Below, in pieces: positions 1-6,363 of a DNA stretch of 8,968 bases. The first letter of the stretch is position 1, and every line of letters begins with the position of its first letter. The position numbers and the translations under genes were made by a program. Source of the stretch: Candidatus Dojkabacteria bacterium CG_4_10_14_0_2_um_filter_Dojkabacteria_WS6_41_15 (GTDB lineage Bacteria; Patescibacteriota; Dojkabacteria; GCA-002793355). The stretch is taken from contig PFQB01000008.1 of the NCBI GenBank assembly GCA_002793355.1, positions 1-8,968 of the forward strand, given 5' to 3'. The notes beneath the pieces are model-generated. The model made no database searches and was not told where the DNA came from. It saw nothing but the letters and a program-made list of their open reading frames with translations.

Positions 1-101
1 AGTGGCCAGAAAAAGCATTATCACAACTAGAAACTCTGCCGCATAAAAGCTTATCCATAACTATCACCGATTCAGGAGAACGCCATTATGCATTCAACTA
101 A
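1..101 (+). CDS. tsaE: TsaE, C-terminal end (partial)
   Basis: This is the last 32 codons of a gene that begins before the window, read in frame from base 3 to a TAA at 99-101. The peptide starts WPEKA and ends ERHYAFN. A WPE-type motif followed by a strand with alternating hydrophobic residues (LSITITDSGERHY) is the usual end of TsaE (YjeE), the small P-loop ATPase that drives the TsaB-TsaD complex in making t6A37 on ANN-decoding tRNAs. The Walker motifs lie outside the window and cannot be checked. The tsaB start overlaps its last 14 bases, and the tsaE-tsaB order is common in bacteria, which supports the call. The tail alone is weak evidence; the neighbour makes it convincing. Confidence 0.75.
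   Translation, partial: WPEKALSQLETLPHKSLSITITDSGERHYAFN
74..79 (+). promoter_or_regulatory. Ribosome binding site of tsaB
   Basis: AGGAGA lies inside the tsaE coding end, 8 bases before the ATG at 88. It is the clearest Shine-Dalgarno sequence in the window. It fixes the tsaB start at 88 and explains the 14-base overlap with tsaE. Confidence 0.7.
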
Positions 102-690
102 TTACGTCATCATTCAGTTGGCACTTCGCCACATGAAATTGGTGCATTTTGCAGGAACGACGTTTTCCTCTACTACAGTTCAAGACTTTGGCGAGTTCTT
201 TGCCGCAATGACAAAACTACCCATAACGCCGGAAACCACCGTTATTGTAAATCGCGGACCTGGCTCCTATTCGGGGATTCGCACCGGCATTAGCTATATG
301 TGCGGATTGTTGCATGGAGGTATGATAACCTCGTCACAAATACGCTCTTGCACGTCTTTTGACTTGGTTCGCACGGCCACAAATCACAAAGGTGCAATTT
401 ATTTAAAAGCTTGGCCCAGATTAGCTTCTGGAAAGCTTGAAGGTAGCAAAGGATACTGGTCTGCTGCATCGCAAAACAACCAAGAATTCTTATACAAAAC
501 GTGGGCGGAAATCTCAAATATGCCAGATTTACTTTCAATTGGGGAAGAATCAATCAAAACGAAATATGAATATCGAACTTTTGCTGACATTCTAGAAGAT
601 CCGGTAACTTTTCGAGAACTTGTGGACTCGGAATCAGTTTTATCCACCTCACTTGAACCGCTTTACATAAACCCCGTTCATATATCATAG
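88..690 (+). CDS. tsaB: TsaB, t6A biosynthesis scaffold subunit (short, degenerate N-terminus)
   Basis: TsaB is the non-catalytic partner of TsaD in the threonylcarbamoyl transfer that makes t6A at position 37 of tRNA. The family signature is clear at residues 56-67: RGPGSYSGIRTG, followed by a helix with GLLHG. The C-terminal tail (LEPLYINP) matches the usual P-x-Y-[LV] ending, so the protein is complete at that end. At 200 residues it is shorter than typical TsaB (about 220-240). The N-terminus lacks the usual ILAIDTS-type strand: residues 6-23 (YVIIQLALRHMKLVHFAG) seem to occupy that place without the D-T-S/T. The start is supported by AGGAGA at 74-79. The next gene's ATG follows the TAG directly, which suggests translational coupling. 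The second half (residues 85-185) is poorly conserved, as is usual in this family. Confidence 0.85.
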   Translation: MHSTNYVIIQLALRHMKLVHFAGTTFSSTTVQDFGEFFAAMTKLPITPETTVIVNRGPGSYSGIRTGISYMCGLLHGGMITSSQIRSCTSFDLVRTATNHKGAIYLKAWPRLASGKLEGSKGYWSAASQNNQEFLYKTWAEISNMPDLLSIGEESIKTKYEYRTFADILEDPVTFRELVDSESVLSTSLEPLYINPVHIS

Positions 691-1887
691 ATGAAGACCG
701 CACTTGTATACGATTACGTGCCGGCACTGGGCGGTGGAGCAGAACGAGCACTTTTAGAATTGGCTGAACATTTCAAACCAAACGTGGATTTGTATTTTGG
801 TTTTGTTGTTGATTCTTCTTACAGTAGAAAATATATTAGGAACCTCCACGACAAATTTGGCAAAGAGCACATTCATTTGGGACCTTATGTAACCTGGTTC
901 CGGCCAATCATATTTCGGATTATGAATTTCTTGCTCCCAGAGCTGTTGCATTCCTTCAATTTACAGCAATACGATTTAGTCATTAGCTATACGGCTTTTT
1001 TGGCGCACTCAATTATTCCACCTGTTCACGGCAAACATATTCTCTACATGAACACGCCTGCACGTTTTTTGTGGAATTTAAGTCATGCGAAAAGCTTTCT
1101 CAAACAAATCACCTCACCGTTTCTAATAACCGATGTCATGCGCTATCGGTCGCAAATTTATGATATTGATGCCATAGAACGAACTAAAACCATATTTGCT
1201 ATATCACAAGCAGTCGCAAACCGAATTAACACGTTTTATGCCAGAAAATCGCACGTTCTTTATCCGCCAGCAGTGTCTGACACATTGTTAAAAACCTCCT
1301 ACGAGAATAGTGAACTGAAAAATGAACTAGGTGAGTATTTTACTCACGTGTCGCGTGTTGAGAGCTATAAAAATCTTGACCTTTTGTTAGATTTAGCAGA
1401 AAAAGGGCAGTTGAAGGAAACCGTAGTCATTATGGGCGATGGGCCGTATCTGAAAGTACTTAAAGCAAGAATGAAGAAAAGCAGTAAAGCAAAAAGACAA
1501 ACAGTTGAGATAAAAGCGTTGCAAATCAAGGTTGAAAAGTTCGATAATATCATATTCACCAATTATATTGAGGAAGCGAAAAAGATGGCAGTACTTGCTG
1601 CAGCTTCAACATCTTTTTCGCTAAACGACGAAGACTTTGGCATTACAAAAATTGAATCCTTGGCTGTAGGGACCCCCGTAATCGGATTAAGGGCTGGCGC
1701 GACTGCTGAAATAATCAAAGAGGGCATCAATGGCGTACTTTTCGCGGAAGCGACACCTGAAGCACTCCGCAAAGCAATCGATCAACACAAGACAATCCTC
1801 TACGACAAGGAATCCATCAAGAACTCTGCAAAACCGTTTACAACCGCAGCCTTTCACACTAATCTTGAGAAACTCCTTCATGCGTGA
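691..1887 (+). CDS. GT4-family glycosyltransferase (GT-B fold)
   Basis: A 398-residue retaining glycosyltransferase of the GT4 / 'glycosyl transferases group 1' type, expected to move a sugar from a nucleotide donor onto a lipid-linked or cell-surface glycan at the inner face of the membrane. The N-terminal half starts MKTALVYDYVPALGGGAER, whose Gly-rich loop after the first strand is typical of the acceptor domain. The C-terminal donor domain has VIMGDGP near residue 248, then FDNIIFTNYI, then the E-x7-E pair E314/E322 in EDFGITKIE, followed by GTPVIG. A very basic segment at about residues 259-283 (KKSSKAKRQ and onward) separates VIMGDGP from FDNIIF and is longer than usual. There is no Shine-Dalgarno; the ATG follows the tsaB stop with no gap. 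The acceptor sugar cannot be told from the sequence. Confidence 0.88.
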   Translation: MKTALVYDYVPALGGGAERALLELAEHFKPNVDLYFGFVVDSSYSRKYIRNLHDKFGKEHIHLGPYVTWFRPIIFRIMNFLLPELLHSFNLQQYDLVISYTAFLAHSIIPPVHGKHILYMNTPARFLWNLSHAKSFLKQITSPFLITDVMRYRSQIYDIDAIERTKTIFAISQAVANRINTFYARKSHVLYPPAVSDTLLKTSYENSELKNELGEYFTHVSRVESYKNLDLLLDLAEKGQLKETVVIMGDGPYLKVLKARMKKSSKAKRQTVEIKALQIKVEKFDNIIFTNYIEEAKKMAVLAAASTSFSLNDEDFGITKIESLAVGTPVIGLRAGATAEIIKEGINGVLFAEATPEALRKAIDQHKTILYDKESIKNSAKPFTTAAFHTNLEKLLHA

Positions 1888-2536
1888 GTATATTAGTGGC
1901 CTTTTCCTTGTCCTTGATTCTCGTAAATATACCGACGATATCGCCTTTCTCGCCATGTCCCCCTACGAAGGGCAACAAACGATTGTCGTAAAAGGTGGTA
2001 ACCGCGAGACCAGTCAACGGGGTAGGGCTCTTGACATCGGAAATGCCCTAAAAGCAAGACTTTATAAGCGACACCATTATTACCTAACCGAATCGGAAAT
2101 TGTCGAATCTTTTTCCTTTCTTAAAAGTGATTTGACGTCGATTGTACTGTTCCAAATACTTATAGCGATTTTAAAGCACACATATTATTTGCCCGAGCGA
2201 AAATTCTTTTTTTCGGTATATCAATCGCTATTGGAAATGAACGAAGCAAAAGACGTGGAACGTGCGCAATTAGGGTTATTCTTACTCTCCATGAAAATCT
2301 TAAGTTTCTACGACATTGTTGATTTCCCACTATCGTGCCAAATCTGTAACACTAACATTTACCAAGGCAACTTCAATTTTATGGGCTTTTACTGTACCGA
2401 GCATAAAGCAAAGGAAGGAACTGACTTTTCGCTATTCACCAATGTCGAGCGTATCGAGTTTCTAAAGACCATGCTTCATGAGTTTTTGAATATTAACGTG
2501 ACGTTTAATCCGGAGAAAGAATTTGCTTCCGTTTAA
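1880..2536 (+). CDS. recO: RecO, DNA repair mediator
   Basis: RecO anneals single strands and, with RecR, loads RecA onto SSB-coated DNA in RecF-pathway repair. Residues 1-75 read as the N-terminal OB fold: YISGLFLVLDSRKYTDDIAFLAMSP, then a Lys/Arg-rich stretch (VVKGGNRETSQRGRAL). A helical middle follows. A zinc-binding motif sits at C153-x2-C156-x15-C172-x2-H175 (CQIC ... FYCTEH). The ATG at 1880 is preferred. The frame is open for 50 more codons upstream, but that part lies inside the glycosyltransferase gene and looks unlike RecO, whereas from 1880 the protein begins as RecO does. It overlaps the glycosyltransferase end by 8 bases. At 218 residues it is somewhat shorter than E. coli RecO (242). 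Its end overlaps the convergent transporter gene by 32 bases. Confidence 0.8.
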   Translation: MREYISGLFLVLDSRKYTDDIAFLAMSPYEGQQTIVVKGGNRETSQRGRALDIGNALKARLYKRHHYYLTESEIVESFSFLKSDLTSIVLFQILIAILKHTYYLPERKFFFSVYQSLLEMNEAKDVERAQLGLFLLSMKILSFYDIVDFPLSCQICNTNIYQGNFNFMGFYCTEHKAKEGTDFSLFTNVERIEFLKTMLHEFLNINVTFNPEKEFASV

Positions 2537-3677
2537 ATACGAAAAGGTTAACGGCAAACGCGAGTATCAGGAAAAGACCGAGTGAAAAAGCAACCCAAGT
2601 TGCGGGGAATCTATCAATCGAGGCAGTAATAGGAAAAATAAGTATTGCATAAGGAAGACTAGTAAGCATCGAGAATGAGGACAACGCGGTCGCACGATAT
2701 TTTGATTCGACTTGATTGTTAATTATCGTAGAGGTTTCATTATCTAGTAGTGGAGAAACAAAATTTCGCAACAGTATAGTACCGCCACCTACAATCATAC
2801 CCACGAATGGGGATACTAGCATGCTGAGAATATACAAAACAAGTGAACCAAAATATAAAATGTTATGATCAACTTTTTCCGATAGTTTGCCCGCAATGAC
2901 TGAACCCCCCGCACCTGCCAGCGCAAAAATGGAGGAAAGGAAACCAAGTTGTGTAGCAGTAAAGCCATATTTGACACTCAATATATCGTTTATTCCTTCC
3001 CAAACAATAAGCGTTACCATCATAACTAAGAGCAAACCAATAGTTCGTAAAGCTGAGTAATGATTTATAAACAGCTGTTTAAATCCAATCACATTTTGCT
3101 TAATATAATTACGTAGGTTGAATTTTTCTGAGTCGATTCGAGGTTCTGTAAGAAAGCTAGCAACAACTGCAGCAATTAGAAAGGTAATGCCATTAACAAT
3201 ATACGGCAATCCATTTCCATATTTATACATGATTCCACCGACTAAACTTACCACAGCAAGTGTCGCGAGGCGTACTGCACCCATATTCGATACAACCCTC
3301 ATATATTGCTTCTCTTTGCCCTCATCTTTCAAACTATCATAAATCATGGCCTCGAAAGTACCTGAACGCAACGCGCCTCCAAAATTTAATAACACTAGAG
3401 CCAGTACTAGATGAAGAATTGAAGGGGATACACCTGTCCATATTTGGGCAACACCTGCCAAAAAACAAGCAATTATAAGCGTTTTTTTCTTTCCTAATAA
3501 ATCTCCAATTGCGCCCGTCGGAATCTCAAAAATAATCGTTGACACAATCATGACCACTTCAAGTAAACCAACCACCGAAAAACCACCAAACTTTAGGTAA
3601 TAAAGCACCCAAATCCCTAGCCAAAACCATGAATAATACAAGGCATTGATAATATACAGTAGCTTGACATTCCTCAT
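2505..3677 (-). CDS. Major facilitator superfamily (MFS) transporter
   Basis: A strongly hydrophobic protein of 390 residues from the chosen start, consistent with 12 membrane helices. Between helices 2 and 3 it carries the MFS motif A as GDLLGKKK (G58, D59, G62, K63 counted from the chosen start), and IPTG just before it also fits the family. It should be a proton-coupled exporter or uptake carrier in the cytoplasmic membrane; the substrate is not visible. The frame is open to an ATG at 3734, but that would overlap the acetyltransferase gene by 53 bases and add a polar, MFS-unlike leader (MDLLKLSGNVC...). The ATG at 3677 lies 4 bases after that gene's stop and starts MRNVKLLYIINALYY, a normal lead-in to helix 1. 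It is the last gene of the tsaD-GNAT-GNAT-MFS run. Confidence 0.85.
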   Translation of the reverse strand: MRNVKLLYIINALYYSWFWLGIWVLYYLKFGGFSVVGLLEVVMIVSTIIFEIPTGAIGDLLGKKKTLIIACFLAGVAQIWTGVSPSILHLVLALVLLNFGGALRSGTFEAMIYDSLKDEGKEKQYMRVVSNMGAVRLATLAVVSLVGGIMYKYGNGLPYIVNGITFLIAAVVASFLTEPRIDSEKFNLRNYIKQNVIGFKQLFINHYSALRTIGLLLVMMVTLIVWEGINDILSVKYGFTATQLGFLSSIFALAGAGGSVIAGKLSEKVDHNILYFGSLVLYILSMLVSPFVGMIVGGGTILLRNFVSPLLDNETSTIINNQVESKYRATALSSFSMLTSLPYAILIFPITASIDRFPATWVAFSLGLFLILAFAVNLFVFKRKQILSPD

Positions 3678-3681
3678 ATTA

Positions 3682-4494
3682 TTATCGTGACACTTTACTA
3701 TACATACGTTGCCTGATAACTTCAGTAAATCCAATGTTTATCCCTGATTTGATTGAACCTACATTATCGACATCGGTAGAGTAATAGAATTTCGTTGCGC
3801 CGAGCTTATGTGCTTCTTTTATTGCCCTCACCATCATTGCGGTATTAATTCCGCGCTTACGATATTCGGGAATTACTGCAGCGTTAATCCAAAGTGCAGT
3901 ATCAAAAAATACACCAATTGTACCCGAGGCTACGGGACGCCGGTTAACATAGCCGACAAAATGCAATTGGGTTATTCCGTCAACATGAGTATTGAACATT
4001 TTCGAAAGCGATGCTGCAAAAGGCGTGTAATCGAAATCATTGTATCCCTCCTTCGATGCAATTAGATACTGTGCGAATTCATCTGTTGTTCGACACTCGC
4101 GGATTTCAAGATTTTGTAGACCTTCATATTTAATCTCCTTCAAATCGGTATAATCTAGCCCCCAGAAAACACCTTCTTCGCCTTTAATCTCAGAATACCC
4201 TCGTTCTTGTAAGAATAATTCCAACCCTCGAGGAAGATCAAACTGTGATAAATAAATACCACTATCTTTTCTCCGTATTTTATAAAATTCTTCGATAATA
4301 TGAAGTTCTTGTTCAAATTCCTTTAAGTCTTCGCATTCGAAATTCATTGCACAATTCATGAAGTGAGCATCAGTATTAAGGACAAAACATAGATCGTACA
4401 TGGGTAACGTGACAAATTCGTCATAAAAAGTGCATCGCCAAAGCAGGTTGTTGGCTCGAATAATCTTTCGCGCCTCAAATTGATCAATTTGCAT
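3682..4494 (-). CDS. GNAT-family N-acetyltransferase, paralogue 1
   Basis: A 270-residue protein with a GNAT acetyl-CoA-binding domain in the C-terminal half (about residues 128-270). The core is INAAVIPEYRKRGINTAMM, in which R212-K-R-G215-I-N217 is the Q/R-x-x-G-x-G/A loop with Asn in the last position. The preceding strand (VGYVNRRPVASGTIGVFF) and the late NIGFTEVIRQRMY segment also fit. The N-terminal half (1-115) looks like a degenerate second GNAT unit: a hydrophobic strand, a helix, then a 'LELFLQERGY ... GVFWGL' ending. This arrangement is common in double-GNAT proteins. It shares long blocks with the gene just upstream (NCAMN near residue 50, AASLSK near 160, VGYVN near 180), so the two arose by duplication. 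The ATG overlaps the upstream stop by 11 bases. The acetyl acceptor is unknown. Confidence 0.82.
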   Translation of the reverse strand: MQIDQFEARKIIRANNLLWRCTFYDEFVTLPMYDLCFVLNTDAHFMNCAMNFECEDLKEFEQELHIIEEFYKIRRKDSGIYLSQFDLPRGLELFLQERGYSEIKGEEGVFWGLDYTDLKEIKYEGLQNLEIRECRTTDEFAQYLIASKEGYNDFDYTPFAASLSKMFNTHVDGITQLHFVGYVNRRPVASGTIGVFFDTALWINAAVIPEYRKRGINTAMMVRAIKEAHKLGATKFYYSTDVDNVGSIKSGINIGFTEVIRQRMYSKVSR

Positions 4495-5284
4495 GCTTAA
4501 TATACATTGACTGAGTTATTTCCGAGGTAAAATGATTCTTAAGAAGTAAGGCAGTGCCATGCTTATCCGTTTCATTAATGCAGACATAAATTTCAGATGC
4601 TTTCTCTGTCAAAGCAATTTGTGAAGCATAGGAAATCATCTCTGAAGCAATAGCACGTTTTCTCCAGGAAGGAACAACCGATAAGTTTATCAAGTGCGCC
4701 ATATCAAAATAAATTCCGAGCGTTGATGTACAAACAGGCGTGTTGTTTACGTATCCAACTATATGAAATATCTTAGTTCCATCGTGTGGATGTTGGTACA
4801 ACTTTGAAAGTGATGCTGCATGCTTTGAATAGTTCATAACATCCTCCCAACCTTTCGCAGCAGTATCGAGATAATCTTGAAAATCATCAAATCCTTTGAC
4901 AATTCTAAATTCAAGCTCCTGTTTCGATTTGCCCCCAGCAAAGGAAGACTTTCGAGCCCACATGACGCAAGTTTCTTCAGGAGGAGACTTTTTATAGCCT
5001 TTCGATTCGAGTAATTCCACAAGCCTTACAGAGGAGGTACTTGATTCAATAGCAATAACGGGGATCTTTTGGCGTAGCGTGTAATATCGCTCGACTTGCA
5101 TTAGCTCAGCATCTAGTTGCGTCTCCGTAGCATTGAGATTCATCGCACAATTAAAGAATCCGGATTCACTATCCAAGGTATAAGTCATCAGATAGTTCGG
5201 CTGCAAGATGAGTTCATCCATAAAATGGTAACGAAATATCAAGGCATACGAATGGATTATTTTCCTTATCCGAGCTTCGCTCAT
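4484..5284 (-). CDS. GNAT-family N-acetyltransferase, paralogue 2
   Basis: A 266-residue paralogue of the neighbouring acetyltransferase, with the same two-part layout: a degenerate N-terminal GNAT-like half (FFNCAMNLNATE near residue 45; a 'LVELLESKGYKK ... VMWA' end near 110) and a C-terminal GNAT domain (about 125-266). The acetyl-CoA loop reads VVPSWRKRAIASEMI, that is R208-K-R-A211-I-A213, with Ala where the first Gly is usual. GYVNNTPVCTSTLGIYFDMAHLIN is the matching beta-strand pair, split here by a turn at Asn-Thr-Pro. The ATG overlaps the tsaD stop in an ATGA arrangement, so its translation is probably coupled to tsaD. No strong Shine-Dalgarno is visible. The acceptor cannot be inferred; small molecules such as amines or antibiotics are as likely as protein or tRNA. 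Confidence 0.82.
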   Translation of the reverse strand: MSEARIRKIIHSYALIFRYHFMDELILQPNYLMTYTLDSESGFFNCAMNLNATETQLDAELMQVERYYTLRQKIPVIAIESSTSSVRLVELLESKGYKKSPPEETCVMWARKSSFAGGKSKQELEFRIVKGFDDFQDYLDTAAKGWEDVMNYSKHAASLSKLYQHPHDGTKIFHIVGYVNNTPVCTSTLGIYFDMAHLINLSVVPSWRKRAIASEMISYASQIALTEKASEIYVCINETDKHGTALLLKNHFTSEITQSMYIKHAN

Positions 5285-6282
5285 TCTTGTTCTAATAAAT
5301 TACTCGCATATCCTGCAATAACACTAGCATTATCGGTACAATATTTGCGATTTGGCACAAATAACTCGACCTTAATCTCTTTTTCCTCGAAATATGAGAA
5401 GAGAATGTCCGTTAATCGCTGACTCGATGCAACACCACCACCGACAACTAATTGTTTGTATCCTGTTTGCTTTAGAGCTTTTTCTGCTTTTTGTGCAATA
5501 TGCGTAAAGGCTACTCGCTGAAAAGAAGCGGCAACATCTGCCACAAAGAATTCTTTATAGGTTTCGTGTTGTTTAGGAAGTTCCTTCTCCACATAAGTGC
5601 GAACTGCGGTTTTCAGTCCTGCAAAACTAAAGTTCATGCTGTCGTCGTGTTCAAGAGGAATTGGCAAGGTAACCGCATGGCTGTCACCCTTTTCTGAAAC
5701 TCGTTCGATTTCCGGGCCTCCAGGGTAGGGTAGTCCTAAAACGGAAGCTACTTTATCAAAAGCTTCGCCAATTGCGTCATCTAGTGTTTCGCCAAGAATA
5801 TCGAATTCTGTTGGAGAGCTAAAATCAATCAATTGAGTATGTCCGCCAGAAACAATTAAACCTAGAAAAGGAAAAGTAGGTTTTACGATAAACGAGTCGT
5901 CAACCCAAATTCCACACACATGCGCAACAACATGATTTATTGGAATTAAAGGAACTTGCAACGCTTGCGCCAATGCGTGTGCATAAGATTCGCCTACTTG
6001 AACTGCAGGAGGTAGACCAACTTTTGAAGCAACCGCAATTGCACTAATGGTATTCCCTTTAATGTCTTCAAAGAATTTGCCCCCTAATTGTTCAATATTT
6101 TTCACATGCTCACGAGCACCAAGTTCTGGCACAACACCGCCATACGGTGCATGTTTTGCAACTTGCGACATCGTAACTTCGTGAATAATCTTTGTTCCGT
6201 CTTGCACCAGTGCAAGTGACGTTTCGTCACAAGTGGTTTCGATACCTAAAATGTTGACGCTTAGGTCTTTTTGCCGTTTCAT
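5281..6282 (-). CDS. tsaD: TsaD, tRNA threonylcarbamoyladenosine (t6A37) transferase
   Basis: TsaD transfers the threonylcarbamoyl group from TC-AMP to A37 of tRNA, together with TsaB and TsaE. The 333-residue protein has the ASKHA fold. Phosphate-1 strand: ILGIETTCDETSLAL (11-25). Metal ligands: H117 and H121 in NHVVAH. SGGHT is at 145-149. The signature LDDAIGEAFDK is followed by LPYPGGP (to residue 190). A Gly-rich GGGVASS lies at 281-287, and the metal-binding Asp is D317 in CTDNAS. The loop usually written GPGLxGALLVG is changed here: residues 86-96 read SKVGLPPAVQV then G, so the GPG triplet is absent. tsaB and the end of tsaE lie in the convergent operon 5 kb away. The ATG at 6282 directly follows a candidate extended -10 element (6289-6297), which suggests a leaderless mRNA. 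The stop overlaps the next gene by 4 bases. Confidence 0.95.
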   Translation of the reverse strand: MKRQKDLSVNILGIETTCDETSLALVQDGTKIIHEVTMSQVAKHAPYGGVVPELGAREHVKNIEQLGGKFFEDIKGNTISAIAVASKVGLPPAVQVGESYAHALAQALQVPLIPINHVVAHVCGIWVDDSFIVKPTFPFLGLIVSGGHTQLIDFSSPTEFDILGETLDDAIGEAFDKVASVLGLPYPGGPEIERVSEKGDSHAVTLPIPLEHDDSMNFSFAGLKTAVRTYVEKELPKQHETYKEFFVADVAASFQRVAFTHIAQKAEKALKQTGYKQLVVGGGVASSQRLTDILFSYFEEKEIKVELFVPNRKYCTDNASVIAGYASNLLEQE

Positions 6283-6288
6283 TGCGAT

Positions 6289-6297
6289 ATTTTACCA
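6289..6297 (-). promoter_or_regulatory. Extended -10 promoter of the tsaD operon (leaderless)
   Basis: On the minus strand the bases read TGGTAAAAT, which is an extended -10 (TGn) plus TAAAAT, five of six matches to TATAAT. The expected start point, seven bases past the last T of the -10, is base 6282, the A of the tsaD ATG. No -35 at normal spacing is obvious, and no Shine-Dalgarno precedes the ATG. Both facts fit an extended -10 promoter making a leaderless message. This is inference from spacing alone. Confidence 0.5.
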
Positions 6298-6303
6298 TTC
6301 TTT

Positions 6304-6333
6304 GCGAATTTTTGCCTTTTTGCAAAAATTCGC
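6304..6333. repeat. Perfect 12-bp inverted repeat between divergent genes
   Basis: GCGAATTTTTGC (6304-6315) and GCAAAAATTCGC (6322-6333) are perfect inverted copies around a 6-base spacer. They fill the middle of the 81-base region between the divergent tsaD and membrane-protein genes. The left arm and spacer overlap the proposed -35 of the rightward promoter, and the repeat lies just upstream of the tsaD -10. It could be an operator for a dimeric regulator acting on both genes. As RNA it could also form a hairpin, but no T-run follows in either direction that would make a normal terminator. Confidence 0.6.
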
Positions 6334-6340
6334 GTACTAT
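6312..6340 (+). promoter_or_regulatory. Candidate promoter of the single-pass membrane protein gene
   Basis: TTGCCT (6312-6317) and TACTAT (6335-6340) are 17 bases apart; each matches the sigma-70 consensus at four of six positions. Transcription would start near 6347, giving a leader of about 17-29 bases depending on which ATG is used. The -35 sits inside the inverted repeat. Weak, but the only good pair in the short divergent region. Confidence 0.4.
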
Positions 6341-6363
6341 TTCCCATCACACAATAATTTTTT

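Noticed and set aside
1730..1879. A 50-codon N-terminal extension of RecO
   Set aside because: The added residues lie in another frame of the glycosyltransferase gene and are basic and Ser/Thr-rich, unlike RecO. The ATG at 1880 gives a normal RecO start.
3678..3734. A 19-residue N-terminal extension of the MFS transporter
   Set aside because: It overlaps the acetyltransferase coding region and is not MFS-like; the ATG at 3677 gives a 4-base gap and a normal helix 1.
4834..5022. A 62-residue minus-strand frame inside the second acetyltransferase
   Set aside because: It is a different frame of the same DNA as a well-supported GNAT gene and shows no domain of its own.
6304..6333. The inverted repeat as a rho-independent terminator
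   Set aside because: It lies between divergent gene starts and has no T-run beyond either arm.
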